This document shows positions 30,721 to 43,679 of a DNA stretch of 64,000 nt, piece by piece (position 1 is the first letter of the stretch; each line of letters opens with the position of its first letter). Both the position numbers and the translations under genes were made by a program. Source of the stretch: Charina bottae. Its lineage: Eukaryota; Chordata; Lepidosauria; Squamata; Charinaidae. Under the pieces are notes generated by a model, which saw only the letters and a list, made by a program, of their open reading frames with translations, had not been told where the DNA came from and ran no database searches. The stretch spans positions 37,691,463 to 37,755,462 of the forward strand of contig JALMGJ010000005.1 of assembly GCA_023362775.1 (NCBI GenBank), in the 5' to 3' direction.

Positions 30721-31929
30721 AGTGAAAAAAATATTGTATTTTTGAAAAATTTCTTTTTTCTTTTTAAATTTAAATTTTCTTTTTTCTTTTCTTTTTAGTT
30801 TATATTGTTTAGCTTTTTAAATACATATCTTTCCTTGTAAAATTTAGAATGAGATGTACAAGCTTTGTTCTTAATTGCTATTATTTGTATTGTTTAAAAA
30901 TTGTTTGTTTTTTAAAAGACCTATGGGGTGGTAGCATCCATTACTTTTAAATGTCTCTTAAATTGAAAATTATGTAATTCACAGCAAATTATATCATTTG
31001 TGTGAATTGATACAAATGACATCATCATTTGTATAATGATGTCATTATGTGAATGGTGTAAATCACTGCAAGTAACATAAAAATAGCATAAAACTAACAG
31101 CCCTGTCCATATTACTTTGGCTGTAACAGGGTTGCCCATTAATCTGGGCAGAATGTGGATCACTAAGTCTGCTAAATGGAGGTCTGTTAAACCAAGGTTT
31201 CACCATATTATATTTGTTAACATAATTTTATTTCAGTTCCTATTAATAATAATCCCACAACAGCAGCTTATAGCAAGAGGACCTCACTAAGATTTGCTTT
31301 TAAAACATTTTCTAATCAAATCAGTTTCAACACAGAGTGTTATGGTGCAATGGTTAAATTGCTGGATTAGGACCAGATTAGCACCAGGTTTAGTTAACCC
31401 GCAGTGATGGAAGTTGACTAAGGGTTAACCCTAAATTAACCCTCAGTCATGGAAGTTCACATCTGACTTCAGCCCAGTCACATTCCCTCAGCTTAATCTA
31501 CACTAAGGGGCTGCTTCATGGAGGGGAGGAATAAAATAACAGGACCCCCTAATCCACTCCCCCAGAAGCTGCGTTGGAGAAAGAGTGGAAAACTGCATTT
31601 TTAAAGATTTCTGATTAAATGGATATATATCTGCTCTTTGTACTACAAATAAACTTAATTTAAATAAACTTTAAAATATTTCCAAAAGTGCTTTGAGCAC
31701 TTTGGAAAGGGGATTTACAGTATATTGCGTGTATCCAATGCAACTTGCAGTATACATATCAAACTGAGTATTTCTCAGTTGCAGCATTGCTGATCATACT
31801 TCAAACAGCTGTTCTAATACTACACAACACTGCATAAATGATTTTACTAAGACTATGTCAGAGCATAAAAATGAAGATACATTTTTATGTTCTGAGCAAC
31901 AAGAACTCTAAAATACCACCTTTCAAGAA

Positions 31930-32350
31930 TCTTTATTGATTTCATATATTTATATACTGCTCAAAGTAGTTTATAATAAAAGCAAAAATAACATACATAA
32001 TACAACAATATATTAAATATAAAACAACATTTAATAAAACATTCATTTAAAAAGATGGGGAAGAAAGAAAAAAAAACCCAAAGAAGTCATTCTTCCAACA
32101 TTCACATTAGGAAGGCCTGGGTGAAGAGGTGACTTTTCTACAGGCACCTAAAGGTTGTTGAGGTAGGCATCTCACACATTTCAGGGAGGAGAGCATTCCA
32201 GAGTACAGGTGCCACCATCGAAAAGACCTATGCATGAGCAACTGCCTGGTGGCATTCACTGGTTCTCAGGATACGAAACAGAATCTCCCCTGATGTGCTC
32301 AGTGACTGACCAGATCTGTAATAGCAAATGTGATCTGAGAGCTATTATAA
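31930..32350 (-). mobile_element. L2-like LINE 3'UTR fragment
   Basis: Phrases such as gaagaggtgacttttctacaggc and agggaggagagcattccaga match the L2 3' untranslated region common in reptiles. No coding sequence. Confidence 0.55.
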
Positions 32351-32394
32351 CCTGGTCCCAATTTGTTTAGATGTTAAACATTTGTTTAGATGTT

Positions 32395-32585
32395 AACAAC
32401 TGGTCAGATGATGTTATTATTATGGTGAACCAGGTTCTTGGGAGAATATTAAGTTTTACAGATGTGAGCTGTTAAATAATATTTCTAAAATTTGGAATTT
32501 TCTACAGATGGAAGAGCTTTTGATGTATTGTTCCTGGATTGTTATGGAAAAGGTATGTATTCCTCGAAGGATGTTTGTGTTTTGT
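32395..32585 (+). repeat. Direct repeat copy of 30345-30535
   Basis: About 190 bp, more than 95 percent similar by eye to the stretch at 30345-30535, same orientation, 2.05 kb apart. Differences include a missing g in the ttctacag segment and cctcgaagg for cctggaagg. Confidence 0.85.
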
Positions 32586-33184
32586 TATGTCATAACAAAA
32601 ACCTTGTTTGGTACTTGATTGACAGCCAGCGCAGCTGTTTCAACATAGGTGTACAATGTACATGGCCAGGTGCCTTATTTAGCAAACTGGACATACATTC
32701 TACACCAGCTGCAGCTTCCAGACTAAGTACCAGCATAGCCTCCCATACAGTTCATTATAATAATCTATACTACTAAACTCTCTTGTCTGTTTGATACTTG
32801 TAACCTTTAACTGGGCGAAACAGTGCGTCATAGGCCAACAATTTTTGAACCAAGGTACCTCAAATGGGTTAACTTACAGAATGTGTCCAAAATCCGAGGC
32901 CCATGACTCCCATGGAATAGAAATTTGGCAAATTTTATAAAACATTTTATGACATAATACAAATACATTTCCTGCTGTCAACTCTTGATGTTTGACTGTG
33001 CTATACAGTTCAACATTGGCTACTTTCAAGGCAAATACATCTCTGAATGTCTCCCTGAATTTTTAAGAACTTTTCCAGCACATTAGAAGCTCTGCCATTG
33101 TTGAAGGCATTGAGGAATCTGGTAAGGAAATATCTCTGAAACAATAACCCAACGGATCACAGGTTGTCTAGTAATAATCTAAAC

Positions 33185-34706
33185 CAGGGCTTTCCAAACT
33201 GTGTGTCACGACACAATACTGTGTTGCCTGGGGGCCCCAAGTGTGTTGCGTGACAACCCGGAGCGCCGGCGACGGCGCTTCCGGGTTGCCGCGCGGTGGT
33301 AGCGGCTGCCCCTTCGAAAGGGCAGGCTCCAGGGACCCCAAAAATGCCCTCGGTTCCGGCAGGGAGGCGAAAAGCCTTCCCGCGCCCGCTGCCAAGTTTT
33401 CCGGCGCTCAGCTGTTCCGCGGGTAGAATTTCCACCCCGGCGGGTAGCATGTGTGTGTGGCAAGGGGAGGCTTTTCGCCTCCCTGCCGGAACCGAGGACA
33501 TTTTCGGGGTCCCCAGAGCCTGCCCTTTCGAAGGGGCAGCACCACTGCTGCCGCTGCCCCTTCGAAGGGGCAGGCTCCGAGGACCCTGAAAATGCCCTTG
33601 GTTCTGGCAGGGAGGTGAAAAGCCTCCCCTCGCTGCACGCTCACGCTGCCAGGCACAGCTGATCTGGGGCGGGGGTGGAAATTCTCCCCGCGGAAGAGCT
33701 GAGTGCTGGAAAGCTCGGTAATGCGCACATGCGCACGGGGAGGCTTTTCTCCTCCCTGCCGGAACCGAGGGCATTTTCGGGGTCCCCAGCGGCTGCCCCT
33801 TCGAAAGGGCAGGCTCAGGGGACCCCAAAAATGCCGTTGGTTCCGGCAGGGAGGCGAAAAGCCTCCGCGCGCGTGTGCGCGCACGTTGCCGAGCTTTCCG
33901 GTGCTCAGCTGTTCCACGGGGAGAATTTCCACCCCGGCGGGCAGCATGCGGCAAGGGGAGGCTTTTCGCCTCCCTGCCGGAACTGAGGGCATTTTCAGGG
34001 TCCCCAGCGGCTGCCCTTTCGAAAGGGCAGGCTCTGGGGACCCCAAAAATGCCCTTGGTTCCGGCAGGGAGGCGAAAAGCCTCCCCGCGCACGCGCACAC
34101 ATTGCTGAACTTTCCAGCGCTCAGCTGTTCCACAGGGAGAATTTCCACCCCCGCCCCAGATCAGCTGTGCCTGGCAGTGTGAGCGTGTGGCGAGGGGAGG
34201 CTTTTCGCCTGCCTGCCAGAACCGAGGGCATTTTCGGGGTCCCTGGAGCCTGCCCCTTCGAAGGGGCAGCGGCAGCAGCGGCGCTGCCCCTTCGAAAGGG
34301 CAGGCTCCGGGGACCCCGAAAATACTCTCGGTTCTGGCAGAGAGGCGAAAAGCCTCGCCGCACGGATGCGCTGCCGGGATTCCCGGCACAGCTGTTCTGG
34401 GGCCAGGGTGGAAATTCTCCCCGCGGAGCAGCTGAGCACTGGAAAGCTCGGCAACGTCCGTGCGCGTGCGCGCAGGGAGGCTTTTCGTCTCCCTGCCAGA
34501 ACCGAGGGCATTTTCGGGGTTCCCAGAGCCTACCCTTTCGATGGAGCAGCTGCTGCCGCCGCGGTGGCAACCTGAAAGATGCTGCCGGCACTTCCGGTTT
34601 TTGCGCTGGCACTTCCGGTTTTTGCGCCGTACTGGCCGTAGCGCTTCCGGGTTTTTGTGGGCCGGCCATTGGTGTGTCGCCAACGGCAAAAGTTTGGAAA
34701 GCTCTG
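33185..34706. mobile_element. Non-autonomous hAT element A2, 1.5 kb, GC-rich foldback array
   Basis: It starts cagggctttccaaactg and ends agtttggaaagctctg. The 8-mer atctaaac flanks it on both sides (33177-33184, 34707-34714). The inside alternates a unit (gaggcttttcgcctccctg...cctgccctttcgaaggggcag) with its reverse complement at least four times. Long frames on both strands (up to 535 codons) arise from this composition and share no recognisable domain. Confidence 0.9.
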
Positions 34707-34714
34707 ATCTAAAC

Positions 34715-34943
34715 CATAGCTTTCCAAACTGTGTGTCGCAACACTTTAGTGTGTCGCGACACACAGTTTAGTGTGGTGTGAAGCGGCGGTGTGGGGGCGC
34801 GTGTGGCGGCAGCGCAGGGGCGCACACGGTGGCAGTGTGCATGGCGTCGTCATGCCATTAGCACTTCCACGTTTTAGCGAGGCCGCTGCCGTGCACGCCA
34901 CCATGTTGGTGTGTCGCCAACGGCGGCAGTTTGGAAAGCACTG
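34715..34943. mobile_element. Non-autonomous hAT element B2, in tandem with A2
   Basis: Begins catagctttccaaactg, ends agtttggaaagcactg, and is bounded by atctaaac again (34707-34714, 34944-34951). Homologous to B1 at 11746-11982, including the CATAG terminus. Confidence 0.9.
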
Positions 34944-35600
34944 ATCTAAACATTAGGCTACCAGTAGTAACAACTGAATCTAGGTTATCTTTGTCCAAAA
35001 AAGGGTATGGATGATGTACAAGCCAAAGCTGGGAATAGGCACTCTTAACCACAGAGATGACCCAGTCAATCCTTTCAGCTAACTTGAATAAGCCAAGTTG
35101 GGAATGAGTCAAGAGACTATGTGTTAGGCCAAACAACTAAAAACATCTTATCCACATCCTTAGGCCCCTTATCTACATCTTCAGGCCATAAATGAAAAGT
35201 TATTCTATATAATTTGACTAGATGGTATACCAGATTCCTCAGTATACACTGTATCAAAAATAATGTTCAGGTTGGCATGAATATAAGCACTTCTATTCTC
35301 AAAGTGTCTCGCAAATCAGTAGCAGTAGGTTACCTGTGCATTTTATCTTTATTTATTTATTTAAATTTATTGGCCGCCCAACTCCAGTGGACTCTGGGCG
35401 GCTTTCACACATGACAAAATATATTTATTTTTGCCATGTGCACAATAGAAAGTTTGGACTGGTGGCAGATTTCCAAACTAGTATAAACAGTGAAATATAC
35501 AATGACATGTAAATAATTTTCAGTTTTGCAATATTTCCATAGAAAATTATTTTTGTATGAATTGGCCCAACTGTTAAGTGAAAAAAACCTGCAATCTTAC

Positions 35601-37547
35601 CTTGATAATCTCTGGCATCTGTTGAATTAATGCTGAGACAGGTTTTTTCTGCACAGTGTCTATGTAGCTCTGCTTGTCAGCTGGGATGGAAGGCGTGGCT
35701 AAAGTTTCCTGAAGAATGTGCATCACTTCCTTCTCTTTTGATAAGCTTCCTTTGCCCAATCGGAATTCTACTAGTTCTTGGGCAAAGTCTTCAATACTCT
35801 CCAAAATACGCAATAAAAGGGTTTTGTCATCCTCATCCATTTTATGACCACTGAGTTCTACAAGTTTTGATAAGGAAGAAGGCACACTTTTGTCTTCAGG
35901 AGAACAGTCTTTGCCTTTATTTTCAGTGGTTAAACCACTACTTTTCAAATATCTAGGATCACTCTGCTTAGCAGTAGTTTCTCTCAGAGTAATCTCCATT
36001 TTTTGTGAAAAATTCTCCAAATCCAACAAAAGTTTGTCTATCTCTTCTTGATTGTTTTTTCGAGATTCTTCTTTAGAAATCTGAACATTATAATCAAGGG
36101 TTTGATCAATGGAATCTGCTGAAATGGAGAGCTGGCCCTGTGATAGAGGCTGTGCAACAATATGTGAAGTTTTAGTAGGTTCTACAGAAGGATTTACCCA
36201 TTCAGCTCGCTCCTGGCTGCTCTCTGAATTTTCCCATATTGTTCTACTCTTAACACTTGATGCACTTCCCAATACTTTTTCCGATTCTTCCACTATATAT
36301 AGAGTTTCTGTGGAAAAAATGCAGTCTGATGGATTTAGAAATTGCAACTGAGGTAGTGCACAAGAATCATTTCTAGAATCTACATTATTCTGCAAAGCAT
36401 TTGAGGAAATATCTACATTGGGGATTTGGATAAGTTTGGTTGAGGAATTTGTATCAGTGTTATTCTGAATTCTTTTTAAGTCAGAGGTAAAAGACTGCTT
36501 TGCCACAGATGATGCAGAAGTTACAACATCTTCATATCTTGGTGGTTGCTCATTGCCAAATATTGGGGAGAAATGAGACTGCTCCAAAGCAGACAAATTG
36601 TTAATCAGTTCTATCATGTCACCAGGCTTATTGAGCCCAGGATATCTAAATTCAAAAGGCAACTGTTTAAGGTAAGAAGAAAATCTTGTCATTAAATTCA
36701 TATAGATTATTTCAGAATTGGCCAAGGAATCATTATTATTTCCGCTATTGACATTACCTGAAGATTTCTTCTTAATGCATTGCTTTATTATATCTGTACA
36801 CTTCTTCAAGTCCTCTGAGCATTTCAGCAAAATATCTAGGCACATCTTAATATCTCCACTGGAAGAACCATCCAGCTTGTGCTTTTCCAAAATTTGTGTG
36901 ATAAAACTGCCATCAGAAATAGTTTCTATAGGCAAAGGAATTGTAGAACTCCCACTTCCCTCTACTGAGGTGCTGCTGGCGTGCCATTTTTCTTCATGGG
37001 AACAATTATTTAACAGGCCATAGGGAGGGGACGAACTTTCATCGTTGTTGAAATGTCCACTAATCAAGTCAAAATCTAGTGACCTTCTACTGAACGGGTC
37101 TGACTTAACTTTTCTTCCTTTTCTATAGTTTGCCTGATTTGAAGAATTTCTCAGTTTTTCAAATGAGAATTCTTTTATTTTTCCACTAGCAAGATTTATG
37201 GCTTCTTCAGTGATATCTTTCAGACTTCCAGTGCTTTGAACAGAAGACCCCTTTTTGAGTTTTGAATTACTAGGGAGGAGCTGATGATAATCTTCATCCC
37301 CAGGCATAGCAAGGGAATTTTCAGGCACTGAAAATCTGTGGGTCAAATCTGAATTTCTAAAATTAGGTGTAGAAACTTTAATTAGTTTTGCACAAACACT
37401 GTGGTGGGCCACTATGCACATAACTCCTTGTTTGAATACTCGACATGCCCCAGTGCAATAATGCACAACATTTTGAAACTGATTATCTATGACAACACTG
37501 CTGTAACAATTCACTGTTGTTATTACTCGTTTGTATGTTGCTGCCAT
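35601..37547 (-). CDS. PPP2R3A: PPP2R3A PR130-specific coding exon (649 codons)
   Basis: Starts MAATYKRVITTVN, the expected N-terminus of the long PR130 subunit, and ends MPEIIK|GTAAGA in phase 0. Recognisable conserved blocks: SGKIKEFSFEKLRNS, NYRKGRKVKSDPFSRRS, DIKMCLDILLKCSEDLKKC then TDIIKQCIKKKS, QEEIDKLLLDLENFSQKME and LLLRILESIEDFAQELVEF. Long Ser/Asn-rich stretches between them are divergent and probably disordered. The frame is open 17 codons upstream of this Met (MIVLLTHFGVQQIEILI), which I treat as leader because the conserved N-terminus starts at MAATY. Targets PP2A in the cytosol/nucleus in known homologues. Confidence 0.97.
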
Positions 37548-38789
37548 AATGAGAATTTCAATTTGTTGCACTCCGAAATGGGTTAAGAGAACAATCACTT
37601 TACCTCTCTTTAAATCTCATATTCATACACATATAAGCACTGGGGTGATTCTGTTAAAAATGTAGTAAAATCAATTCATTGTCAAGAATCTGTATTAAAA
37701 GGTTTCAGAGAGTAATCTATAAAAAATTAAAATGACCAGCATAATGTATAATTATCTTCTAGATAATAGAAAATATTCCCTACACTAAAAGTGTTGTAGT
37801 GATGAACAACTGCTCTCTTCTCTCAATAGTAATGTTAGAAGTAGAAATGAAGAACATTAATCCATTTGATGAAAAAAAGAGGAAACAATTTTCTCTTGAA
37901 TATTTTGTCCAAACTTCCTTTGAATTTCAGATAACACGGAGAAAACAAAGGCATGTAATGTGTTCAAATGATCCACCTCCTTCACTGGTATGGAAGATGC
38001 CTGCAATAATAAATGTTGTTAGTAAACAAAATAAGCAATTTCACATTTGACTTCAGCTACTACACTTACACAGTTATCATAAAGCAATTCTAAGCATGTT
38101 TTATCGGAAGTAAATTCTATATGTTCAGTGGGATGTACCTTGATAAATGAATTTAGAATGCCTTTTCAATTATATTTAAAATGTTATAAGTAATCTCTGT
38201 AGCAATCTCCATTTTTTCTGACAAAAGTGTGGTTCCATATATCGCAATCACAAATAACTAATATTTTGTTGAATTCAATAAACCTACAAAACCAATACAT
38301 CAAATTACTAAAGGGCATTGATGCAATTATTTTTGCAATTAAATAACAAGGAGAGAGGTGCTGAGACAGATTTCTCCATTGCCTCTCAACTCCTCTTAAC
38401 TGGACTGGAAGAGATTCAGAACCAAAAGAGAGAATCAGAGTTTTGAAACTATAAGGATCTCACTAGCTGCAGCTGGAGAATAGCATTCAGACATGGAGAC
38501 TAAAGATACAGGAAGGGAAGTGTCAATCATTCCTGGAAGAAGCAGCTCCAAATGCTATGAAGATGTATTGAGATTCAGAAATGTTCACCCTCCCTACCAC
38601 TCTGATTAAGGAAGGAGGGGTAGTTTCTGGTCCTTGCAGAAACATATATGGGAAGGGGAAGAGAGAATGGAGAGGAGGATAATGTGGGAATTAGGTTGAA
38701 AACCAGGGTTTCTCAGGGCAGAGATGTTAACAATCAATACTCATCCGAGCGTCAAGGCTGAAAAGTAAAAGGCAAAAAGTTCATGAAGG

Positions 38790-39280
38790 GCAGGAAAAAG
38801 AAGTGCGAGAATTAAACTATACTAGATATAAGAATCCAGTAGTAATGTATGGCTGTGAGAGTTGGACCATAAGGAAGGCTGAGCGCCGAAGAACTGATGC
38901 TTTCAAACTGTGGTGCTGGAGAAGACTCTTAAGAGTCCCTTGGACTGCAAGGAGGTAAAATCAGTCAATCCTAAAGGAAATCAACCCTGACTGCTCATTG
39001 GAAGGACATATACTGAAGCTGAAGCTCAAATACTTTGGCCACCTAATGCGAAGAGAGGACTCACTGGAGAAGACCCTGATGCTGGGAAGGACTGAGGGCA
39101 AAAGGAGAAGGGGACGGCAGAGGATGAGATGGTTAGATAGCATCACCGATGTAACGAACATGAATTTGAGTAAACTCCTGGAGACAGTGGAGGACAGGAA
39201 GGCCTGGCGTGCTATGGTCCATGAGGTCACGAAGAGTCGGACACGACTAAACGACTGAACAACGACAAAAACAACAAGAT
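38790..39280 (+). pseudogene. Bov-B LINE 3' end
   Basis: The reading gives MYGCESWTIRKAERRRTDAF, then after a stop at about 38957 LKLKLKYFGHLMRREDSLEK, RRRGRQRMRWLDSITD and HEVTKSRTRLND, the Bov-B C-terminus, followed by the 3' motif gagtcggacacgactaaac and an (aac)n tail. One in-frame stop shows it is dead. Confidence 0.9.
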
Positions 39281-39539
39281 ATAAGAAGGGATTGCACTTT
39301 CATGTTGCCAATCAACTGATTCAAGTGATTTTATCCTAGTATGTAATAAAGATTCTTAACTAGCCACGCTGTATCATGTGTCTGAGAGTCTTCAGCCAAC
39401 TTCAGGCCTAAGAACCTATCTAGCTGTGCTAAGTCAAGTATATATGTACATTGAATTAAAACACAGTTCTTATTTGGAATCAGAATATATGATTATGGGA
39501 TACTGACAGAAATTTGGAATAATGGAGTTTGTGAAATAA

Positions 39540-39790
39540 TATTTATTTATATATATATTTATTTAATTTTTATCCCCCCTTTATTATTATTATAAATAAC
39601 TCAAGGTGGTGAACATACCTAATATTCCTTCCTCCTCCTATTTTCCCCACAACAACCACCCTGTGAGGTGAGTTGGGCTGAGAGAGAGTGACTGGCCCAA
39701 GGTCACCCAGCCGGCTTTCATGTCTCAGGCGGGACAGGAACTCACAGACTCCTGGTTTCTAGCCCAGCACCTTAACCACTAGACCATTCT
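39540..39790 (-). mobile_element. CORE-SINE (MIR-like) copy
   Basis: On the minus strand it reads tggtctagtggttaaggtgc (A box), then a CORE segment (gccggctgggtgaccttggg) and an L2-type 3' end with a (taa)n tail. Confidence 0.75.
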
Positions 39791-41447
39791 ATCTATTCTT
39801 TCATTCACCAATCTACTTGCTCCTTGCACTTTAGTAAAAAAAGGTTTTCATAGGAGGTTGGAAGAAGAAGAAATAGTCCTGTAAGTAAGAATATTTATCA
39901 GAAAATATGCAACCTCAGCATTCAGTATTCAATTTATATCATTTATGGGAGAAATATATGTTTAAGAAATGTCATTCCTAATCTTCCATGTGCTTTAACT
40001 AAATATATGGAAAATAGATTTTAAAAAACAAATCTGTATCCTTTCTAATACAAATTTAATAAGGGTTGAAAACTACATTAGTACCAATTAGTACCAATCA
40101 AAGAGAACTACATTAGTTGCTATCTGTTCTCCAATCAGACAACTTATGCAAAGGGCCACAGATAATAACCATTAAACAGTGTGGGCTACAAATAAAATAA
40201 ATAATAGATAAAATAGAAAATAGATAAAATAAATAATAGATAAAATAAATTAACCAAATACACTTAAATCAGTTTAAGCACATTGAGTTGAATTAATTTT
40301 AGTTCATTCACTAAATACAGATGTGGAAATTACTCTTGCCGAAGATCCAGATTTTATTTCCCAGTCATGGCAACCATTACTACCAACATCTACAAACACA
40401 CCTGGCAGCCTCAATGATGTCAAGGGGGAGGGGGGGAGAGGAGATTAATTTCTTGCCAGTCCTCACCTTTCTAAGATGGAGGCTAAAAATGCTCTCAGAA
40501 CCCTTCTGAGCATAGAAAGGCAGGCTGTTCCACTCACTTTATATCCAAAGGTATAGTCCCTTTCTGTCTATAGCGCAACAAAGGGAGCTATCACCCCAGC
40601 TTCCTTCTGTACATAGAAAATATAACTGCCTTTTGTCTGCAAATGAAATGGAGAACAATTGCTCCCCAAGTTTTGCTGTCGAAAGAGAAAAGTAAGGGGT
40701 GCGGCTTGGGGGAGAGGGAAGTATCTCATTTGAGGCGCCAGAGGTTTCCCATAGGACTTACACATTTATCTAAGCATATGTATAAGACAGCCAGGACAGG
40801 AAACAGCTGTCATATAGCTGACCAGAATATATCTGTAATTCTACAATTCTCCTCTCTCTAGGATCTCGGATTACATTTCTAAATGCCGTACTGGATTTCA
40901 TATTTTCATAGATGATTTTAGAATAAATCATCTAATTTATCTTTTTCCACAGGCTGTACTGACTAAATAGCACCTTTAATCCACAGTATACTAGTAAAAA
41001 ACAAAATATTGCAGAAAAATCTTACATGGCAATTTCATCAAACTATTGTGCTGTTTTACAGATGGGAATACCAGTCAGATTTCAGAGCACATCTCAGTTT
41101 GAAAACTGCACAAAATATAACATTGTAGTAGCAGAAAATGCTAAGATTATCACTGAGGTATGTTTATCTGCTGATAATCTCTGACTCAGTGAAAATGTGG
41201 ACAAGAGGCTATAGAACACTTTCACTTTAAAACTTTTTTGACAAAAGCCACTACCATAAGGACTTTTGTTGGAAACTGCTTAGAGCAGCCTTTCTCAATC
41301 TTTTTACCCTGGAGGAGCCCTTCAAATAATTTTACTATTAGCATTCCCACTACTTATTAATTTAAGATAAAAGTTCATACTGTTATTAGTTTTAAAAGAT
41401 TCAAGAACTATAATTATTTGGCAATTAAACACATTATTCCAATAATA

Positions 41448-41769
41448 GGTAAAGGTAAAGGTTTTCCCCTGCACAGTCATGTCCAACTCTAGGGGGCAGT
41501 GCTCATCTCTGTTTCTTAGCCGAAGAGCCAGCGCTGTCCAAAGATGCTTCCACGGTCATATGGCCGGCATGACATGCGTGGAACGCTGTTACCACCCCAC
41601 CGAAGTGCTACCTATTTATCTACTTGCATTTGCATGCTTTCAAATTGCTAGGTTGGCAAGAGCTGGGGCGAGTGTGGGAGCTCACTCCGTCACGTGGCGC
41701 TCAGGTCTCAAACCGCCAACCTTTCAATCGACAAGCCTGGCGTCTTAACCACTGAGCCATCACGTCCCC
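41448..41769 (-). mobile_element. Sauria SINE, full length, inverted
   Basis: Same family as 18057 and 50056, on the minus strand. The 12-bp duplication attccaataata is perfect (41436-41447, 41770-41781). Confidence 0.95.
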
Positions 41770-43679
41770 ATTCCAATAATACAGCAATATTAATCTTAAC
41801 CCTTAAGAATCTGGTTTTGTAGAATTTCTGTTTCTTTTTACAGATGAAGAACTAAAAGTTCAGAAATTGTTTGCCCAAGCATCTAACTAAGTGGAAGGTA
41901 TACAACTTGAACTTTGTCTCCAGGATCCAGATCCAATTTACTATGCCACAAAACTGTGTGTTTATTCGAACATGCTACTGTATATTTCTGAGATCACCTT
42001 TATCCAACAGACTTTATACATCTTTTCTCTCATTTCCCACTATTCATATATTAGATGCATTCTTACCATCTCTACTAATCTAGTTAAGTAGTAGTTACAC
42101 ACATTTTTAGAAAAGCACCCTTAATGCCATCATGTTTATTTTGAAAGAAAAGCAGCTGATCAGCAGCTGTTGCTGGTAAGGCAAGTTGATTAAACACAAA
42201 CAATAAATAGTAACATCTCCTGTCTCTGCAATGCCACCAGATACTGAAAAGCAGCAAAGGGAACACTGAGCTCTGCTGTTTGGGTACAGCATGCAAATTT
42301 GCAGCTGCTCCTACCTCCCTGTTGTACTTGTCTTCTTGAGATGGAGAGGGAGGATTGTCCTCACAGGAGAATCCTCTGCCATTTCAGTCATTTTCTTTTT
42401 CTCCCTGAGCCTGGGATCTCCATCATAGCACCTAAAGGTGCCACCACAGCCATGAAACCATTTTGAGGTTCCTGACAGTTTCTTCTTTCTGTAAGTGAAA
42501 GGACAAAGTAGCTGCTCTTTCTCTAGGACTAGTTAATATGACCCCACAGAATCTCTTTTCTCCTGTGAATCTTGCCTCAAAGTCTTTACTTTAACATTTC
42601 AGTAAGTGCAATGCCTCCTAAGATCTAGCAAAGGAGCAACTGATGTGTTTCAATTGCAGTGTGATTCATTGGTCCAAGAATGGAGCTGAGATGACCAGAT
42701 TTTCATCAAAAATGAAGGGAAGCTTGCACAGATTCTCTGTGGCGGTGATCACACATATTAAGCTATGGTTTGCTTATTACTGAATAAACCATAATTGGCT
42801 GGTTTATACTACATTATAAACAATGAGTTACAAACAACACTAGCTGGGTTCCCATGACATACTAAGCTACGAACGAGCAAGGTGCACTTTTGGCTTGGAG
42901 TATTGTGAGAACACAGTACATTATATATGTGTAAATAATCCTATCACCGAAATGCCATCACATTTCAGGGAATTCTGTCAAAGGGAACTGGATAACCACT
43001 GGCACCACACTTCTAAACTTCTCAATCGTTGGATAAAAGATCCTTTGCGTGCAGCCCTGACCAAACAGAATAGGCAACTAGGCAGATCAAAATGATTCAT
43101 CGCACTTTGTCTTTAAGTAACACCGTGGGTTCAGCAAAGTTATCTAGAATAATTCTAGCAGAAGCAGTTGCTACCTCTGCATGATCATTCGATATTGTTT
43201 TCAGTGCATTTGGTTGTCCTTGTCTCTGTAATCGCTCCCCACCCCGCCCCTAGCTTCTGTATCCTGCACAGCACCTAGCACTTCTCTATGTCACTCCAGT
43301 TCCTCACACAAGGCCTGGAAACCAAGTGAAGCCCTGCTCCAGCAAAACGATTCCACTGGTTCTCTGACAAGAGGATTTGCATCATTTACAGTATTCAAAT
43401 CACAGGGACGGTTTATTCAAAACAGATCAGTAGCGGCATGCAGCAGAACGGGATTATGTTCTTTTTTCGGAGGTCGGCACTCCACTTTTGCTTACCTTTC
43501 TTAAGGGGATCTGCCCATTTCCTAACTTTGGCGACTGCAGTGATTACCTACACAGAACTGTACTGAAATTGCGACTGGCATCTAAAACGATTACCTGAGC
43601 TCAGAAATAATCCAGCCGAGAGGCTACCCAACCTCTTTTCCCTTACCCCTTCCCTGCGAGTTAAAAGTAGTATCGGTTC

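Larger units (their letters stand above)
29058..35600. other. PPP2R3A: PPP2R3A intron with L1/L2 debris and a tandem hAT pair
   Basis: Recognised: L1-like segments near 29990-30700 and 32395-32585, L2 3' pieces near 31930-32350 and 32600-32775, the hAT pair 33185-34943, and an L2/CR1 end near 35345-35415. The stretches 29058-29980, 30900-31900, 32780-33176 and 34952-35340 show nothing I can name. Confidence 0.5.

Noticed and set aside
33157..34764. 535-codon minus-strand frame and several 100-250-codon neighbours
   Set aside because: All lie within the inverted GC-rich modules of hAT element A2; Pro/Arg/Gly-rich, self-repeating, open in several frames at once.
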